The notes: generated from the sequence alone by a model not told the origin. A stretch of DNA of 64,000 bases from CADEDV01 sp048498035 (GCA_048498035.1 JBEHYT010000006.1:62001-126000), one strand, 5' to 3'; positions 8,601 through 17,171 are shown, counted from the stretch's first letter. A program made the numbers and translations.

Positions 8601-9716
8601 TTAAAACCACCCTCTTTTTCTGAATCCATAGAGCATCCAGATCGGGATGATCAACATCAGGCTAACGGCGGTATAAAAGCCCCAGCGCTGGTGAAAGAAG
8701 TTGACATTGGCGTCAAAATTCATCCCGAAGATGCCGCCGATTACCGTGGCCGGTGCCAGCAGGCAGGTTACAATAGCCATCACCTTCATCACCTCATTCA
8801 TCTTCAGGTTTACGTTATTGATGTACAGGTCCTGCATACTTACCATTACATCACGGTAGTTTTCACTGAGATCAATGGCCTGGATAATGTGGTCGTAAAT
8901 GTCTTTAAAGTATTTGGTGGTTCCATCATCCAACAAATCACTTTCGCTACGTAAATAGCCATTGATAACGTCGCGAACCGGTGCGAAATTCCGTTTCAGG
9001 ATGATCAGTTCTTTGCGGAGCTGTGTAATCCTGTTGAGCGAGTGCGTGCTACTTCTGCGGATCACTTCTTCTTCCACTTCTTCAATTTGCTCACCCAGCT
9101 TTTCCATCACTACAAAGTAGTTGTCTACAATCATATCAAGCATGGAATAAAGCAGATAATCAGACCCGCGCTGGCGTAATTTGCTGGTATTATTTTTTAA
9201 CCGTTCGCGAAGGGGATTGAACACATCGCGGTCTGCATCTTCCTGGAAACTGATCACAAAATCTTTTCCCAATACAATACTGATCTGTTCCTGCTCCACA
9301 GCTTTTTCTTCGTCATTAAAATAGAGCATATTGAGCAGGCAGAACAGGTCATTCTCTGATTCGTCCATCTTTGGACGCTGGTTGAGGCTCAGGATATCCT
9401 CTATGATCAGCGGGTGGATATTGAAATAATTACAGATGGATTCGACATCGGCTTTTCGAAGTCCGTCAATATTGATCCAGCTAATGCGACCCGAATTTTT
9501 GTAGGGATAACATCCCTGCACACCATCAAAATGGTGCTGTTCAATTGTCTGCGCATCGTAATCATACACATAGGCGGTAACCTTAGCAGCTTCTTCCCGT
9601 TGGGGCATGACCGTGGGGTTGACCGACAATATCTCTTTGGTGCGCCTGGCGGAAGCAAAGAGATTGGGCAGGTACAGGTACCGGAGGTATTTCTCTGGCC
9701 GGAGTTTCACGTTCAT
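8601..9716 (-). CDS. corA: CorA-type magnesium/cobalt transporter
   Basis: CorA forms a pentameric inner-membrane channel for Mg2+ (also Co2+/Ni2+). The long cytoplasmic N-terminal domain includes an acidic, coiled-coil-forming helix (EKLGEQIEEVEEEV). Two C-terminal membrane helices follow, and the first ends in the diagnostic GMN (about residues 331-333, IFGMNFD). The C-terminus is basic (FRKRGWF), as usual. The frame is open back to 9782, but the upstream 22 residues are not family-like. I place the start at the ATG of MNVKLRPEKY (9716), giving 371 residues. Confidence 0.9.
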   Translation of the reverse strand: MNVKLRPEKYLRYLYLPNLFASARRTKEILSVNPTVMPQREEAAKVTAYVYDYDAQTIEQHHFDGVQGCYPYKNSGRISWINIDGLRKADVESICNYFNIHPLIIEDILSLNQRPKMDESENDLFCLLNMLYFNDEEKAVEQEQISIVLGKDFVISFQEDADRDVFNPLRERLKNNTSKLRQRGSDYLLYSMLDMIVDNYFVVMEKLGEQIEEVEEEVIRRSSTHSLNRITQLRKELIILKRNFAPVRDVINGYLRSESDLLDDGTTKYFKDIYDHIIQAIDLSENYRDVMVSMQDLYINNVNLKMNEVMKVMAIVTCLLAPATVIGGIFGMNFDANVNFFHQRWGFYTAVSLMLIIPIWMLYGFRKRGWF

Positions 9717-9865
9717 AACTGGAAGGTAATCAAAGATGATGAAACCTGCCGCTGTTGCGGGCCTTAAACGGCGCCGTAACAAATGTTAACGAAACGTTGA
9801 AGTGCCTGTTTAAAATAAACCCGCTGTTTCCGGCGAGGTCAAAAGGATGAACAAAAACAGTGATT

Positions 9866-10165
9866 ATGAAAAAGAGAATTGTTTTACTGGGTCTGTTGCT
9901 GACCTTGGGAATAGTGGGTGTAAAGGCCCAGTATGTTCGCGTTCAAATCGGGTTTCCCGTGGGTGCGCGTGTGCATGCCGTGGGTCCGAGGCCGTATGCC
10001 GGTGCTGTTTGGATAGGACCGGAATGGCGATGGAGAAATGGGCAGTATCAGTCGGTGCCGGGATATTGGGCTCGTCCGCGCCACCATCGGTCGGTATGGG
10101 TGCCAGGCTATTGGCAGCATTCCCGCTGGGGTTATCGTTGGGTGCCGGGATACTGGAGACGATAG
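9866..10165 (+). CDS. Small secreted protein with YXWGXW-like / PGYW repeats
   Basis: A 99-residue protein. A clear signal peptide (MKKRIVLLGLLLTLGIVGVKAQ) is followed by a short mature region rich in Trp, Tyr, Arg and Pro. It contains repeated PGYW units (SVPGYWARP, WVPGYWQHS, WVPGYWRR) and PEWRWRNGQY, like the YXWGXW repeat family of small envelope proteins, whose function is unknown. Another in-frame ATG lies six bases upstream (9860). A strong bidirectional terminator follows. Confidence 0.7.
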   Translation: MKKRIVLLGLLLTLGIVGVKAQYVRVQIGFPVGARVHAVGPRPYAGAVWIGPEWRWRNGQYQSVPGYWARPRHHRSVWVPGYWQHSRWGYRWVPGYWRR

Positions 10166-10198
10166 TTGGTTCAGTTCGTTGTTATAATGGGTTAAATA

Positions 10199-10226
10199 AA
10201 ATCCCGCCGGCAGGCGGGATTCTTTT
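10199..10226. terminator. Bidirectional intrinsic terminator
   Basis: ATCCCGCC (10201-10208) pairs with GGCGGGAT (10213-10220). Ts follow on the plus strand (TTCTTTTT) and T-rich sequence follows on the minus strand. It separates the small secreted-protein gene from the convergent kdnB. Confidence 0.85.
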
Positions 10227-11299
10227 TATAATTTCTCATAGAGGGCGCGAAGTTTTTCGCGTGTCATAATCTTTTCCCAGTCTTTCCCGAGAGCATTTTC
10301 CCAAAGCGGTTTCATGCCCATAGACACGTTGATCATGGTTTCAAAATCTGCATCCGTCAGGCCTTTGCAGATGCCCGTTGGAATTTCGATTCCATTTTTG
10401 TCTACCATGAATTTAAATTCTCGTACGCCATCCGGGTAGTATTCTTCCAGGTGATTCATCACGATGCAGTTGCCGATGCCGTGTTTGGTACCCAGCAGGT
10501 AGCTGAGCCCGTAGCTTACGGCATGCGCCACACCTACCTGGGAATAGGCAATGCTCATACCACCCGCATAGGAGGCCATCATCAATTTATCGTCAGCATC
10601 GGCGTCCCATTCTTTTTTCTCCACAAAAACTTCGCGGCATAGTTGCAGGGCTTTTTCCCCGTAGCTTTTGCTGAATTCATTGAGATAAGTTCCCTGCAGG
10701 CTTTCAATGCAGTGGATGTAACAATCCATACCAGTATAAAACCGCTGGTTAACGGGTGCATTGGCAGTTAGTTCGGGATCCAGTACAATCTGGTCAAATG
10801 GAGTGAAGTCGGAGTTCATGCCCAGTTTGCGGGTAGGGCCGGTAAGCACAGTGGTGCGGGATACTTCTGCGCCGGTACCGCTCAAAGTAGGAATACCTGC
10901 CTTGTATACGCCCGGAAGTTTTACAAGGTCCCAGCCCTGGTAGTCGGCGGCAGATCCGGGGTTGTTCATCATCAGGGAAACGGCTTTAGCCAGGTCCATC
11001 GTGCTGCCACCTCCAATACCGATAACGCCGCTAACGGTGCCAAATTCAGCTTTGAGTTCTCCGGCAATGCTATCTACATAAGTCGTTTTTGGCTCATGGG
11101 TAACATCTGCAAAAATGATCTTATCATTTCCGCGCAGCGGAATCCTGTCCAGCAGTGGTTTGCCCTGGAAAAAATGGTCTACCAGGAAAATCATGGGACT
11201 TCCGTCTTTTCGATGTGGCGCCAGAATTTCGTCCAACTGGTTAAAAGCGCCGCGGCCGTACACCACATACCCGATCATTTTAAAATTCCTGAACTTCAT
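10226..11299 (-). CDS. kdnB: Iron-containing alcohol dehydrogenase, KdnB-type Kdo 8-oxidase
   Basis: A group III metal-dependent alcohol dehydrogenase of 357 residues. It matches what I recall of Shewanella KdnB throughout: MKFRNFKM start, YGRGAFNQLD, GIGGGSTMDLAKAVSLM (NAD binding), SGTGAEVSRT, RKLGMNSD, YTGMDCYIHCIESL, VGVAHAVSYGLSYLLG and KHGIGNCIV. Metal ligands are expected at the Asp and His of GMDCYIHC and the His residues of VAHAV and KHGIG. KdnB oxidises the C8 hydroxyl of Kdo so that the aminotransferase KdnA can make 8-amino-Kdo, a lipopolysaccharide sugar. kdsB, which activates Kdo, lies 1.6 kb upstream on the same strand. No kdnA is visible in the window. Confidence 0.82.
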   Translation of the reverse strand: MKFRNFKMIGYVVYGRGAFNQLDEILAPHRKDGSPMIFLVDHFFQGKPLLDRIPLRGNDKIIFADVTHEPKTTYVDSIAGELKAEFGTVSGVIGIGGGSTMDLAKAVSLMMNNPGSAADYQGWDLVKLPGVYKAGIPTLSGTGAEVSRTTVLTGPTRKLGMNSDFTPFDQIVLDPELTANAPVNQRFYTGMDCYIHCIESLQGTYLNEFSKSYGEKALQLCREVFVEKKEWDADADDKLMMASYAGGMSIAYSQVGVAHAVSYGLSYLLGTKHGIGNCIVMNHLEEYYPDGVREFKFMVDKNGIEIPTGICKGLTDADFETMINVSMGMKPLWENALGKDWEKIMTREKLRALYEKL

Positions 11300-11359
11300 G
11301 CTTCCCGATTTTTGTGTGAAGATAAAATATTATTATGTTGCCGGATTAATCAACCTGTT

Positions 11360-12880
11360 ATGCCAAGTAAACAAATCACCATTCCGGCCCCGGGCCGAAC
11401 TACCGAAGAAATGCTGCAATTGGCTTATGGCAGTTTGCTTCAATTAAACTGGACGCCAAAGTACACCGTGAATAATACGCTGATCGGTTATACAGAAAAA
11501 AAATGGAATCGTTATGAAAACGAGATCACTGTCCAGGCTGTTGAGGGCCAGCTGCAGGTAAGTAGTACGATGATCCACGGGGAGATGGCTGACCTGGCAA
11601 AACGCACTACGAAAGATGTATCAGCATTTCAAAAGACGTTTGAGGAATTAGCGGGGATCGCAACTGCTGACCAACTTTCCGGTTGGCAGCGGGCTTTGGA
11701 GCAATTGCATACTCAAACGCTGCAGGCAGCGGAAGAGCAGGCGCGCCAGGCGAAGGAAGTTGACAACGTAATGCATATTTCCGGCAGCAACCTGTATGTA
11801 ACCTATGGGCTGATCGGTATTAATGTGCTGGTGTACCTGGCCATGGTTGTTTCGGGTATTAATTTTTTTCAACCCACCCCGATGGATGTATTGCGATGGG
11901 GCGGCAGTTTACCGGCGCTGGATTTCTCGGGTGATTGGTGGCGGGTTTTCACATCTATGTTTCTTCATTTTGGCTTGATCCATATTGCTTTGAATATGGT
12001 GGCGTTGTATATGATCAGCATCTACATGGAGCCAATGTTGGGAAAAGCGCGCTGGCTTACCGGATATTTGTGTGCCGGGCTTATCGGTGGTGTTGTAAGC
12101 CTGATGTTGAGAAATAATCAACTGGTGGTGGGCGCAGGCGCGTCCGGGGCTATATTCGGAGCCTATGGTATTTTCCTGGCGTTGCTTACTACCAGGATCA
12201 TTCCCCAGCATATACGTGGAAATTTGCTTCAGTTTGTGTTATTTTTTGTGGCCTATAATGTCTTTTACGGGTTCAAAAAAGGATCGGGCATCGACAATGG
12301 CGCCCACCTTGGCGGCCTGGGTGGAGGAATGGTGATTGGCTATATTTATTATTTCTCGGTGAAAAAGCCAACGGCTATTAATAAAGCCATTGCCTGTATC
12401 GTGGTAATTGCTCTTACAACTGCGCTTTGTGTTTTTGTTTTTCAACATTATAAAAGGGACCAAAAACCCACTGTTGATTATCAAACGGGTCGTATTTCAG
12501 GAGTGAGCACAGAAGAAGCGGGTGCAGATCCAGCCAATTGGACAAGGCTTGTTCAACAATTTTCTGACCTGGAAGAAAAGGCGCTGGCACCATTTCGGGA
12601 TTCAACATCAACACCGGAGGTGATTGCGGGCAATATGCGGGAGGTTTCTCTTCCGGCCTGGGCAGCTGCGGCAGCTGTTACAGATTCTTTGCAATTGGCA
12701 GCGGGTGATGATGATGAGCACGGCCGGATAGCGTCGATCCTTAAAGAGTATACCCGTATCAGAACAGCCGAAACAGAGACTCGTATCGAGTTCCTGGCGG
12801 CGCCAACAGAAGAACTAAACAATAAGATCAGTTCCCTGGATGCCCGGATCGACAGCCTGCTTGGAAAGCTTTCAAATTAA
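11360..12880 (+). CDS. Rhomboid family intramembrane serine protease with N- and C-terminal extensions
   Basis: The frame is open from 11096, but that stretch overlaps kdnB. I start at the ATG of MPSKQITIPAPG (11360), giving 506 residues. Residues 1-140 form a soluble domain with a helix rich in Glu/Gln. The rhomboid core follows: HFGLIHIALNM (the HxxxxHxxxN motif), the nucleophile Ser262 in GAGASGAIFG, and His316 in AHLGGLGGG. After the last membrane helix a 120-residue tail (from about 385) is probably outside the membrane and ends in a helical region. The family cleaves membrane-anchored substrates; none can be named here. The stop overlaps the convergent kdsB stop by 9 bases. Confidence 0.85.
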   Translation: MPSKQITIPAPGRTTEEMLQLAYGSLLQLNWTPKYTVNNTLIGYTEKKWNRYENEITVQAVEGQLQVSSTMIHGEMADLAKRTTKDVSAFQKTFEELAGIATADQLSGWQRALEQLHTQTLQAAEEQARQAKEVDNVMHISGSNLYVTYGLIGINVLVYLAMVVSGINFFQPTPMDVLRWGGSLPALDFSGDWWRVFTSMFLHFGLIHIALNMVALYMISIYMEPMLGKARWLTGYLCAGLIGGVVSLMLRNNQLVVGAGASGAIFGAYGIFLALLTTRIIPQHIRGNLLQFVLFFVAYNVFYGFKKGSGIDNGAHLGGLGGGMVIGYIYYFSVKKPTAINKAIACIVVIALTTALCVFVFQHYKRDQKPTVDYQTGRISGVSTEEAGADPANWTRLVQQFSDLEEKALAPFRDSTSTPEVIAGNMREVSLPAWAAAAAVTDSLQLAAGDDDEHGRIASILKEYTRIRTAETETRIEFLAAPTEELNNKISSLDARIDSLLGKLSN

Positions 12881-13588
12881 GCGACTGGCGCGTTCAAGAT
12901 CTTCCGGCGTATCTATTTCAACGCCCATATAATCCACTACTACCATGCGGAGCGGAATGCCGTGTTCAAGGTAGCGGAGGCATTCAATTTTTTCAACTGC
13001 TTCCAGCGGACTAAGGGGCCAGGTTGTAAAATCAATTAATGTTTTTTTGCGAAAGGCATATACGCCGATATGCTCGTAATAGGAGATCGGAACAGATTTA
13101 TCTCTTTGATAAGGAATGGGAGAACGGCTGAAGAACAATGAGTTCATAGACTGATCAACAACCACTTTTACAAAGTTGGGATCTTGTATCTCGGCTTCGC
13201 TGGTAAGTACCTGCATTAACGAGGCAACCTGTACGCCGGGATCTGTAAATTGTTCAAGCAGTTGCTGCAGGGGTTCTTTTTTTACAAATGGCGTGTCGCC
13301 CTGAACGTTGACGATAATATCTGCGTCCATGTCTGCGGCGGCTTCTGCAATGCGGTCGCTGCCGCTTTCGTGATTACGTTTGCTCATCACCGCTTTACCC
13401 CTGGCGCGCAGAATTTCATCGTGAATTATGGTGCTGTCGGTTACCACCACCACATCATCAAACAAACCGGTAGCTACCGTGGCTTCATAGGTGCGGGTAA
13501 TAACCGGTTTGCCGGCCAGCAGCGCCATCATTTTTCCTTCAAAGCGGGTGGCGCCGTAGCGTGCGGGTATCAGGGCGACTTTTTTCAT
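12872..13588 (-). CDS. kdsB: 3-deoxy-manno-octulosonate cytidylyltransferase KdsB
   Basis: KdsB activates Kdo to CMP-Kdo for lipid A/core assembly in the cytoplasm. The 238 residues show the family's nucleotide-binding start (ALIPARYGATRFEGKMMALLAGKPVI), then VVVVTDS, NVQGDTPFV (metal/nucleotide site, QGD) and the closing EIDTPEDLERA. The length is usual. It lies 9 bases downstream of the SH3b gene on the same strand and probably shares its transcript. Confidence 0.95.
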   Translation of the reverse strand: MKKVALIPARYGATRFEGKMMALLAGKPVITRTYEATVATGLFDDVVVVTDSTIIHDEILRARGKAVMSKRNHESGSDRIAEAAADMDADIIVNVQGDTPFVKKEPLQQLLEQFTDPGVQVASLMQVLTSEAEIQDPNFVKVVVDQSMNSLFFSRSPIPYQRDKSVPISYYEHIGVYAFRKKTLIDFTTWPLSPLEAVEKIECLRYLEHGIPLRMVVVDYMGVEIDTPEDLERASRLI

Positions 13589-13597
13589 GCTGCAAAT

Positions 13598-14350
13598 CTA
13601 CACACCTGAATCTATAAAAATCACGAGCTGACCGCCCAGCAGGTACATTTCAAATGAGTAAAACGCGCCGTCTTCAAATTCCATAGAGATGCGCTTGTAG
13701 TTGTTGTAATCGCCTATTGTTTCCCGGTCTACAGTGATTCGATATTCAGTTTCTCCTTTGGTAATGGTTTTGGAGGAAGTTGGAAATTCGTCGGTAGCGG
13801 AAAAATATTCCTTGAATTCGGGAATCAGGCGCATCAGCAGGAAGCCTTCGTTAAGTGATAAATTGGGAAGCAGGTAGGCAGAGCCGCCGTATTCATAGCC
13901 GTGAAACTCCTGCCACTCAGCTCCGTTTTTATACAGTTGTTTAATTGTTTCTGACCCACCCTCTTCCAATTGATCAAATGACCCATCTTTTACCACCAGC
14001 CGGGAACCGAACGGGGATGAAATTTGTGCCATGTATTGTTTCATGGTGCTGGTACCAGTTTTGGGCGGAGGTATGGATAGCAGGTATGAGTTGACAATGA
14101 AACCCGGTTTACCGGCGTAGGTAACTTTTACCCATTCGCCGTCCATGCCCTCGGTATTGATTTTTACAGCCTCTTCGGGATACGAAATATTGACCTTTGT
14201 TCCGTATGGAATTTTTCCAAGTACGGTGGCGGCGGGATCCGGCTTTTCGCGGATACTCAACCCGCTTTTAGCGGCCACATACAATGATTTGTTTTGGGCA
14301 AAGGAGGCCAGGCAGGCAAATAAAAGTGCCAGTACGATTAATTTTTTCAT
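13598..14350 (-). CDS. Secreted SH3b-domain protein of unknown function
   Basis: A 250-residue exported protein. A signal peptide (MKKLIVLALLFACLASFAQ) is followed by a bacterial SH3 domain at about residues 22-92 (LYVAAKSGLSIREKP, GKIPYGTKV, GEWVKVTYAGKPGFI, VNSYL). The C-terminal 150 residues match no family I recognise. SH3b domains often bind cell-wall peptides, which is only a general hint. Its neighbours are kdsB downstream (9 bases) and the fatty acid hydroxylase gene upstream (16 bases), suggesting one transcription unit. Confidence 0.6.
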   Translation of the reverse strand: MKKLIVLALLFACLASFAQNKSLYVAAKSGLSIREKPDPAATVLGKIPYGTKVNISYPEEAVKINTEGMDGEWVKVTYAGKPGFIVNSYLLSIPPPKTGTSTMKQYMAQISSPFGSRLVVKDGSFDQLEEGGSETIKQLYKNGAEWQEFHGYEYGGSAYLLPNLSLNEGFLLMRLIPEFKEYFSATDEFPTSSKTITKGETEYRITVDRETIGDYNNYKRISMEFEDGAFYSFEMYLLGGQLVIFIDSGV

Positions 14351-14366
14351 GCGTGGAATTGTTGGT

Positions 14367-15200
14367 TTAAGATTCCGGGTCCAATTTACGGAACGGTTGT
14401 TTCATGAGCTGCATAAAGTCTTCGTCGCGCTCATTGGGATAATAGCGATCCAATCCGTACCTGATTTCCTGCGGTGCAAGCCTGCGAAACGTGCCGAGCA
14501 GGCGGTCCCAAATGGAAAGTATAGCCCCATAATTGCTGTCTGTATACGGTTGTTTCCAGTGATGATGCACTTTGTGCATATTGGGCGACACGATGATATA
14601 GCTTAGGCCTTTATCGAGCCAGCGGGGCATGCTGATATTGGCGTGTGTGAATGCGGTGGAGAAAACGAGAATGGTTTGAAAGATCATCACAGCATACATG
14701 GGAGCGCCACTAACGGCGATACCGATAAAGAAAAAGAGACCGCGGATCACGCTTTCTACCGGGTGATGTCTTAGGCCGGTGGTTACATCCACGTTATTGT
14801 CTGCATGGTGTATAACATGAAAGCGCCAGAGGAAATGCAGTTTGTGTTGGGTGATATGCACCAGCCAGCCGCCAAAAAAATCAAGTGCGAGAAAGCTGAT
14901 CAGGATAGTGCCGAGTATTGATGCGTGTGTCCAGTAAACGATGCCCACCTGTTGGGTGCGGCACCAGTCGCTAAGCTTAATGATCAGGATGGCCAGGGCG
15001 GTATGAATAACGAGGTGGATAACCGTAAATCCAAAGTTCACGGCGGCGTGGCGTACCTTATTTTTTTTATAGCGAAGCGGCAGTAGTGGAATGCTTCCCT
15101 CGATGATCCAGAAAAAAAGAAGACCTCCTACCAGGAAGGCCATTCGCTGTACCGGATGTTTTTCCAGGGTGCTGAAGTAATCAATGATGTCATTCCACAT
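14367..15200 (-). CDS. Sterol desaturase / fatty acid hydroxylase family membrane protein
   Basis: An integral membrane di-iron oxygenase of 277 residues. It carries the histidine clusters of the family: HITQHKLHFLWRFHVIHHAD in the middle, then RHHP, and MHKVHHHW near the C-terminus, between four or five hydrophobic segments. Bacteroidota members hydroxylate or desaturate lipids, but the substrate is not predictable. The frame is open to 15317, but the extra 39 residues are a translation of the ATTCGNTG octamer repeat (15254-15285) and adjacent non-coding sequence. I therefore choose the internal ATG of MWNDIIDYF at 15200. Confidence 0.8.
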   Translation of the reverse strand: MWNDIIDYFSTLEKHPVQRMAFLVGGLLFFWIIEGSIPLLPLRYKKNKVRHAAVNFGFTVIHLVIHTALAILIIKLSDWCRTQQVGIVYWTHASILGTILISFLALDFFGGWLVHITQHKLHFLWRFHVIHHADNNVDVTTGLRHHPVESVIRGLFFFIGIAVSGAPMYAVMIFQTILVFSTAFTHANISMPRWLDKGLSYIIVSPNMHKVHHHWKQPYTDSNYGAILSIWDRLLGTFRRLAPQEIRYGLDRYYPNERDEDFMQLMKQPFRKLDPES

Positions 15201-15253
15201 GGCTGAAAAATTCGGTACAGAAGGTACGACAAATTTGTGATTGGATGAATTTA

Positions 15254-15285
15254 ATTCAATAATTCGGCGATTCGCTGATTCGACA
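15254..15285. repeat. ATTCGNTG octamer repeat, copy A
   Basis: Four 8-base units lie head to tail: ATTCAATA 15254-15261, ATTCGGCG 15262-15269, ATTCGCTG 15270-15277 and ATTCGACA 15278-15285. The same unit order, with small changes, recurs at 44966-45037, and a lone ATTCGACA unit with the same downstream flank occurs at 15660. Confidence 0.75.
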
Positions 15286-15481
15286 ATCATTGTTGTCCGG
15301 AGAAAATAAAAATCCAACTCAGGACCTCTTTACTAGCCTGAATATCAAAGATTATTTAACCCACTTTTTGTCCAATTTAAAAGCAAGGCCCCTTATTCAA
15401 AAGCAACTCTGATTTCGCTGTGCGGTAAAAGTTTCACTTGATATCAGCGGTTAGCGATTCGTCGAATTGTATTTAATCTAC

Positions 15482-15572
15482 CAGTTGCGGCGGAGGCGCC
15501 TTCTTTTTGTGCGGTTCCGCGCAGCGGAATGGCGCTGCCAAGCACAAAAAACAGCGCCGGAGCTGCAACTCG
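15482..15572. repeat. Long imperfect inverted repeat (REP-like hairpin)
   Basis: The left arm (15482-15512, beginning CAGTTGC and ending TTTTTGTGC) pairs with the right arm (15542-15572, beginning GCACAAAAA and ending GCAACTCG). The loop contains its own hairpin, TTCCGC/GCGGAA. It is GC-rich compared with its flanks. Confidence 0.6.
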
Positions 15573-16002
15573 GCCCGCCGGCCGTGGAGGCAAAAAAGCC
15601 GCAAGCAATGCAAATGCCCCACTTAGTGGGATATGCTAAAGTTTCCCCGGACACTAATGATTCGACAATGGAAGAAAGTTGTTGGCGGGAAAATGAAAAC
15701 CCCGTGAACCCCTCACATTTTTTTCACTTTTAGTTTTTATTTTTTCATCTTCTCTTGCATTCTCTGCGGTTCCTGGCGCTCTTGGCGATACCGCATTTAT
15801 AAAGAACTTCTTTTTGTAACGCAAGGCCCGCCATGGTTTCGCCAGGTTCGCAAGAGAATATTCATTCCGTAATTCGTTCTCATTATTTGAAAGCAATACT
15901 AATTTCGGTTGTGCAATAAAAATTTCCCCGGACACTAGTGAAGTGCTAATTCAATAATCACCAGCGGCTTGTTTTTCATTTCGACATTAGCTTTTCTATG
16001 AT

Positions 16003-16032
16003 GAAAAAAAATCCCGCCACCAGGGCGGGACT
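16003..16032 (-). terminator. Intrinsic terminator of dnaN
   Basis: On the minus strand TCCCGCC pairs with GGCGGGA around a CTGGT loop, followed by eight Ts (16003-16011 on the plus strand is an A-run). It lies 24 bases past the dnaN stop. Confidence 0.85.
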
Positions 16033-16055
16033 CTATCCAAGCAATTAGTCAGGCA

Positions 16056-17171
16056 TTACTGATTTAGCATAAGCGGCATTACCAGCATCAGCAACTCTTC
16101 ATTTTCATCTTTTTCGCTGGGTTTAATAAGGCCGGCTTTTGTAGGCGTAGACAGTTCCATTACCACATCGTCACTCTCGGCAGCATTCAACATTTCAATC
16201 AGGAACTTTGCATTAAAGGCAATCACAAGATCTTCACCATTGTACTGGCATTTCATGCGCTCGTTTCCTTCAAAACTGAAATCTACATCCTGTGCCGCCA
16301 GTTGCAATTCACTACCGCTGATATTCAACGCTACCTGGTTGGTGCTTTTGTTACTAAACACACTTACACGGCGCAATGCACTTTGGAAGTCGTTGCGGCC
16401 AACAGTTAGCTTATAAGGATTATCTGAAGGGATCACCACCTTGTAATCCGGGAAGCGCGCGTCAATCAGCCGGCAGCTCATTTGTGTAGTTCCGTGTTTT
16501 ACAAACAGGTGATTGCTGTTATAGCTCAGCGTAATTTCATCTTCGTTTGCGGGGATGGCAGCCTTGAGCAGGTTGAGCGGTTTACGGGGAACGATAAACG
16601 AATCATTCTTCGGACATTTCACATCCAGCCTTTTATAACGAACCAGGCGATGCGCATCTGTGGCCACAAATTGCAGCCCTTTTTTATCCAACTCAAAAAA
16701 CACGCCCGTCATGGCAGGGCGAAGATCATCATTGCTGGTAGCAAAAAGCGTTTTATTGATGGCGGTCACCAGGGCGTTCGCCGTCATGGTGAATGAGGTC
16801 GCATCATCCGCCGCAGGCTCTTTCGGGAAGTTGTCGGGGTTTTCGCCCATCACTTTATATTTCCCGTTGTCGCTGGTAATTTCAATACCAAAGTTCTTGT
16901 CGATGTTGAACGTAAGCGGCTGATCAGGGATATTCTTCAGCGAATCCAGCAGGATACGTGCCGGGATACAAACCTTACCGCTGTCTTTGGCCTCAATATC
17001 GAGTTGGATCCGCATCACCGTTTCCAGGTCGGTAGCCACCACCGTCAGTTTGTTCTTTTCCACTTCAAAGAGAAAATCTTCCAGGATGGGCAATACCGTA
17101 TTGGCATTGATAACCCCGGAAATATGCTGGAGCTGTTTTAATAAAGAGGAGGAGGATACAATAAACTTCAT
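16056..17171 (-). CDS. dnaN: DNA polymerase III sliding clamp, beta subunit
   Basis: The ring-shaped clamp that holds the replicative polymerase on DNA. At 371 residues it has the three-domain beta-clamp pattern. Domain 1 starts MKFIVSSSSLLKQLQHISGVI with ILEDFLFEV and ATDLETVM; ATDAHRLV marks domain 2; and the C-terminus is LLMLVMPLMLNQ, close to the usual MPMR(L/I)-type ending. It is not next to dnaA or recF here. It is about 13 kb from the candidate origin and is followed by its own terminator. The 159-base divergent gap upstream carries its promoter. Confidence 0.96.
   Translation of the reverse strand: MKFIVSSSSLLKQLQHISGVINANTVLPILEDFLFEVEKNKLTVVATDLETVMRIQLDIEAKDSGKVCIPARILLDSLKNIPDQPLTFNIDKNFGIEITSDNGKYKVMGENPDNFPKEPAADDATSFTMTANALVTAINKTLFATSNDDLRPAMTGVFFELDKKGLQFVATDAHRLVRYKRLDVKCPKNDSFIVPRKPLNLLKAAIPANEDEITLSYNSNHLFVKHGTTQMSCRLIDARFPDYKVVIPSDNPYKLTVGRNDFQSALRRVSVFSNKSTNQVALNISGSELQLAAQDVDFSFEGNERMKCQYNGEDLVIAFNAKFLIEMLNAAESDDVVMELSTPTKAGLIKPSEKDENEELLMLVMPLMLNQ

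Larger units (their letters stand above)
15201..16002. repeat. Non-coding island built of several repeat families
   Basis: No credible gene lies between the hydroxylase gene and dnaN. The stretch holds tandem ATTCGNTG-type octamers (15254-15285 and a single unit at 15660), and a pair of near-identical 19-mers TTTCCCCGGACACTARTGA (15642-15660 and 15923-15941). A diverged pair of about 38 bases starts AAAGCAA at 15399 and 15889. There are also two long imperfect inverted repeats (15482-15572 and about 15751-15857). No target-site duplication or transposase is visible, so this looks like accumulated intergenic repeats rather than an insertion sequence. Confidence 0.65.

Noticed and set aside
8605..8625. 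Small dyad at the end of corA
   Set aside because: It overlaps codons of corA near its C-terminus, and no T-run follows on either strand in the right place for a terminator.
11096..11359. Long N-terminal extension of the rhomboid frame
   Set aside because: It overlaps the reverse-strand kdnB gene by about 200 bases and does not look like protein; the ATG at 11360 fits the family.
15467..15733. Forward frame of 88 codons in the repeat island
   Set aside because: It is a reading of the inverted repeat and 19-mer repeats, with no start context or conserved motif.
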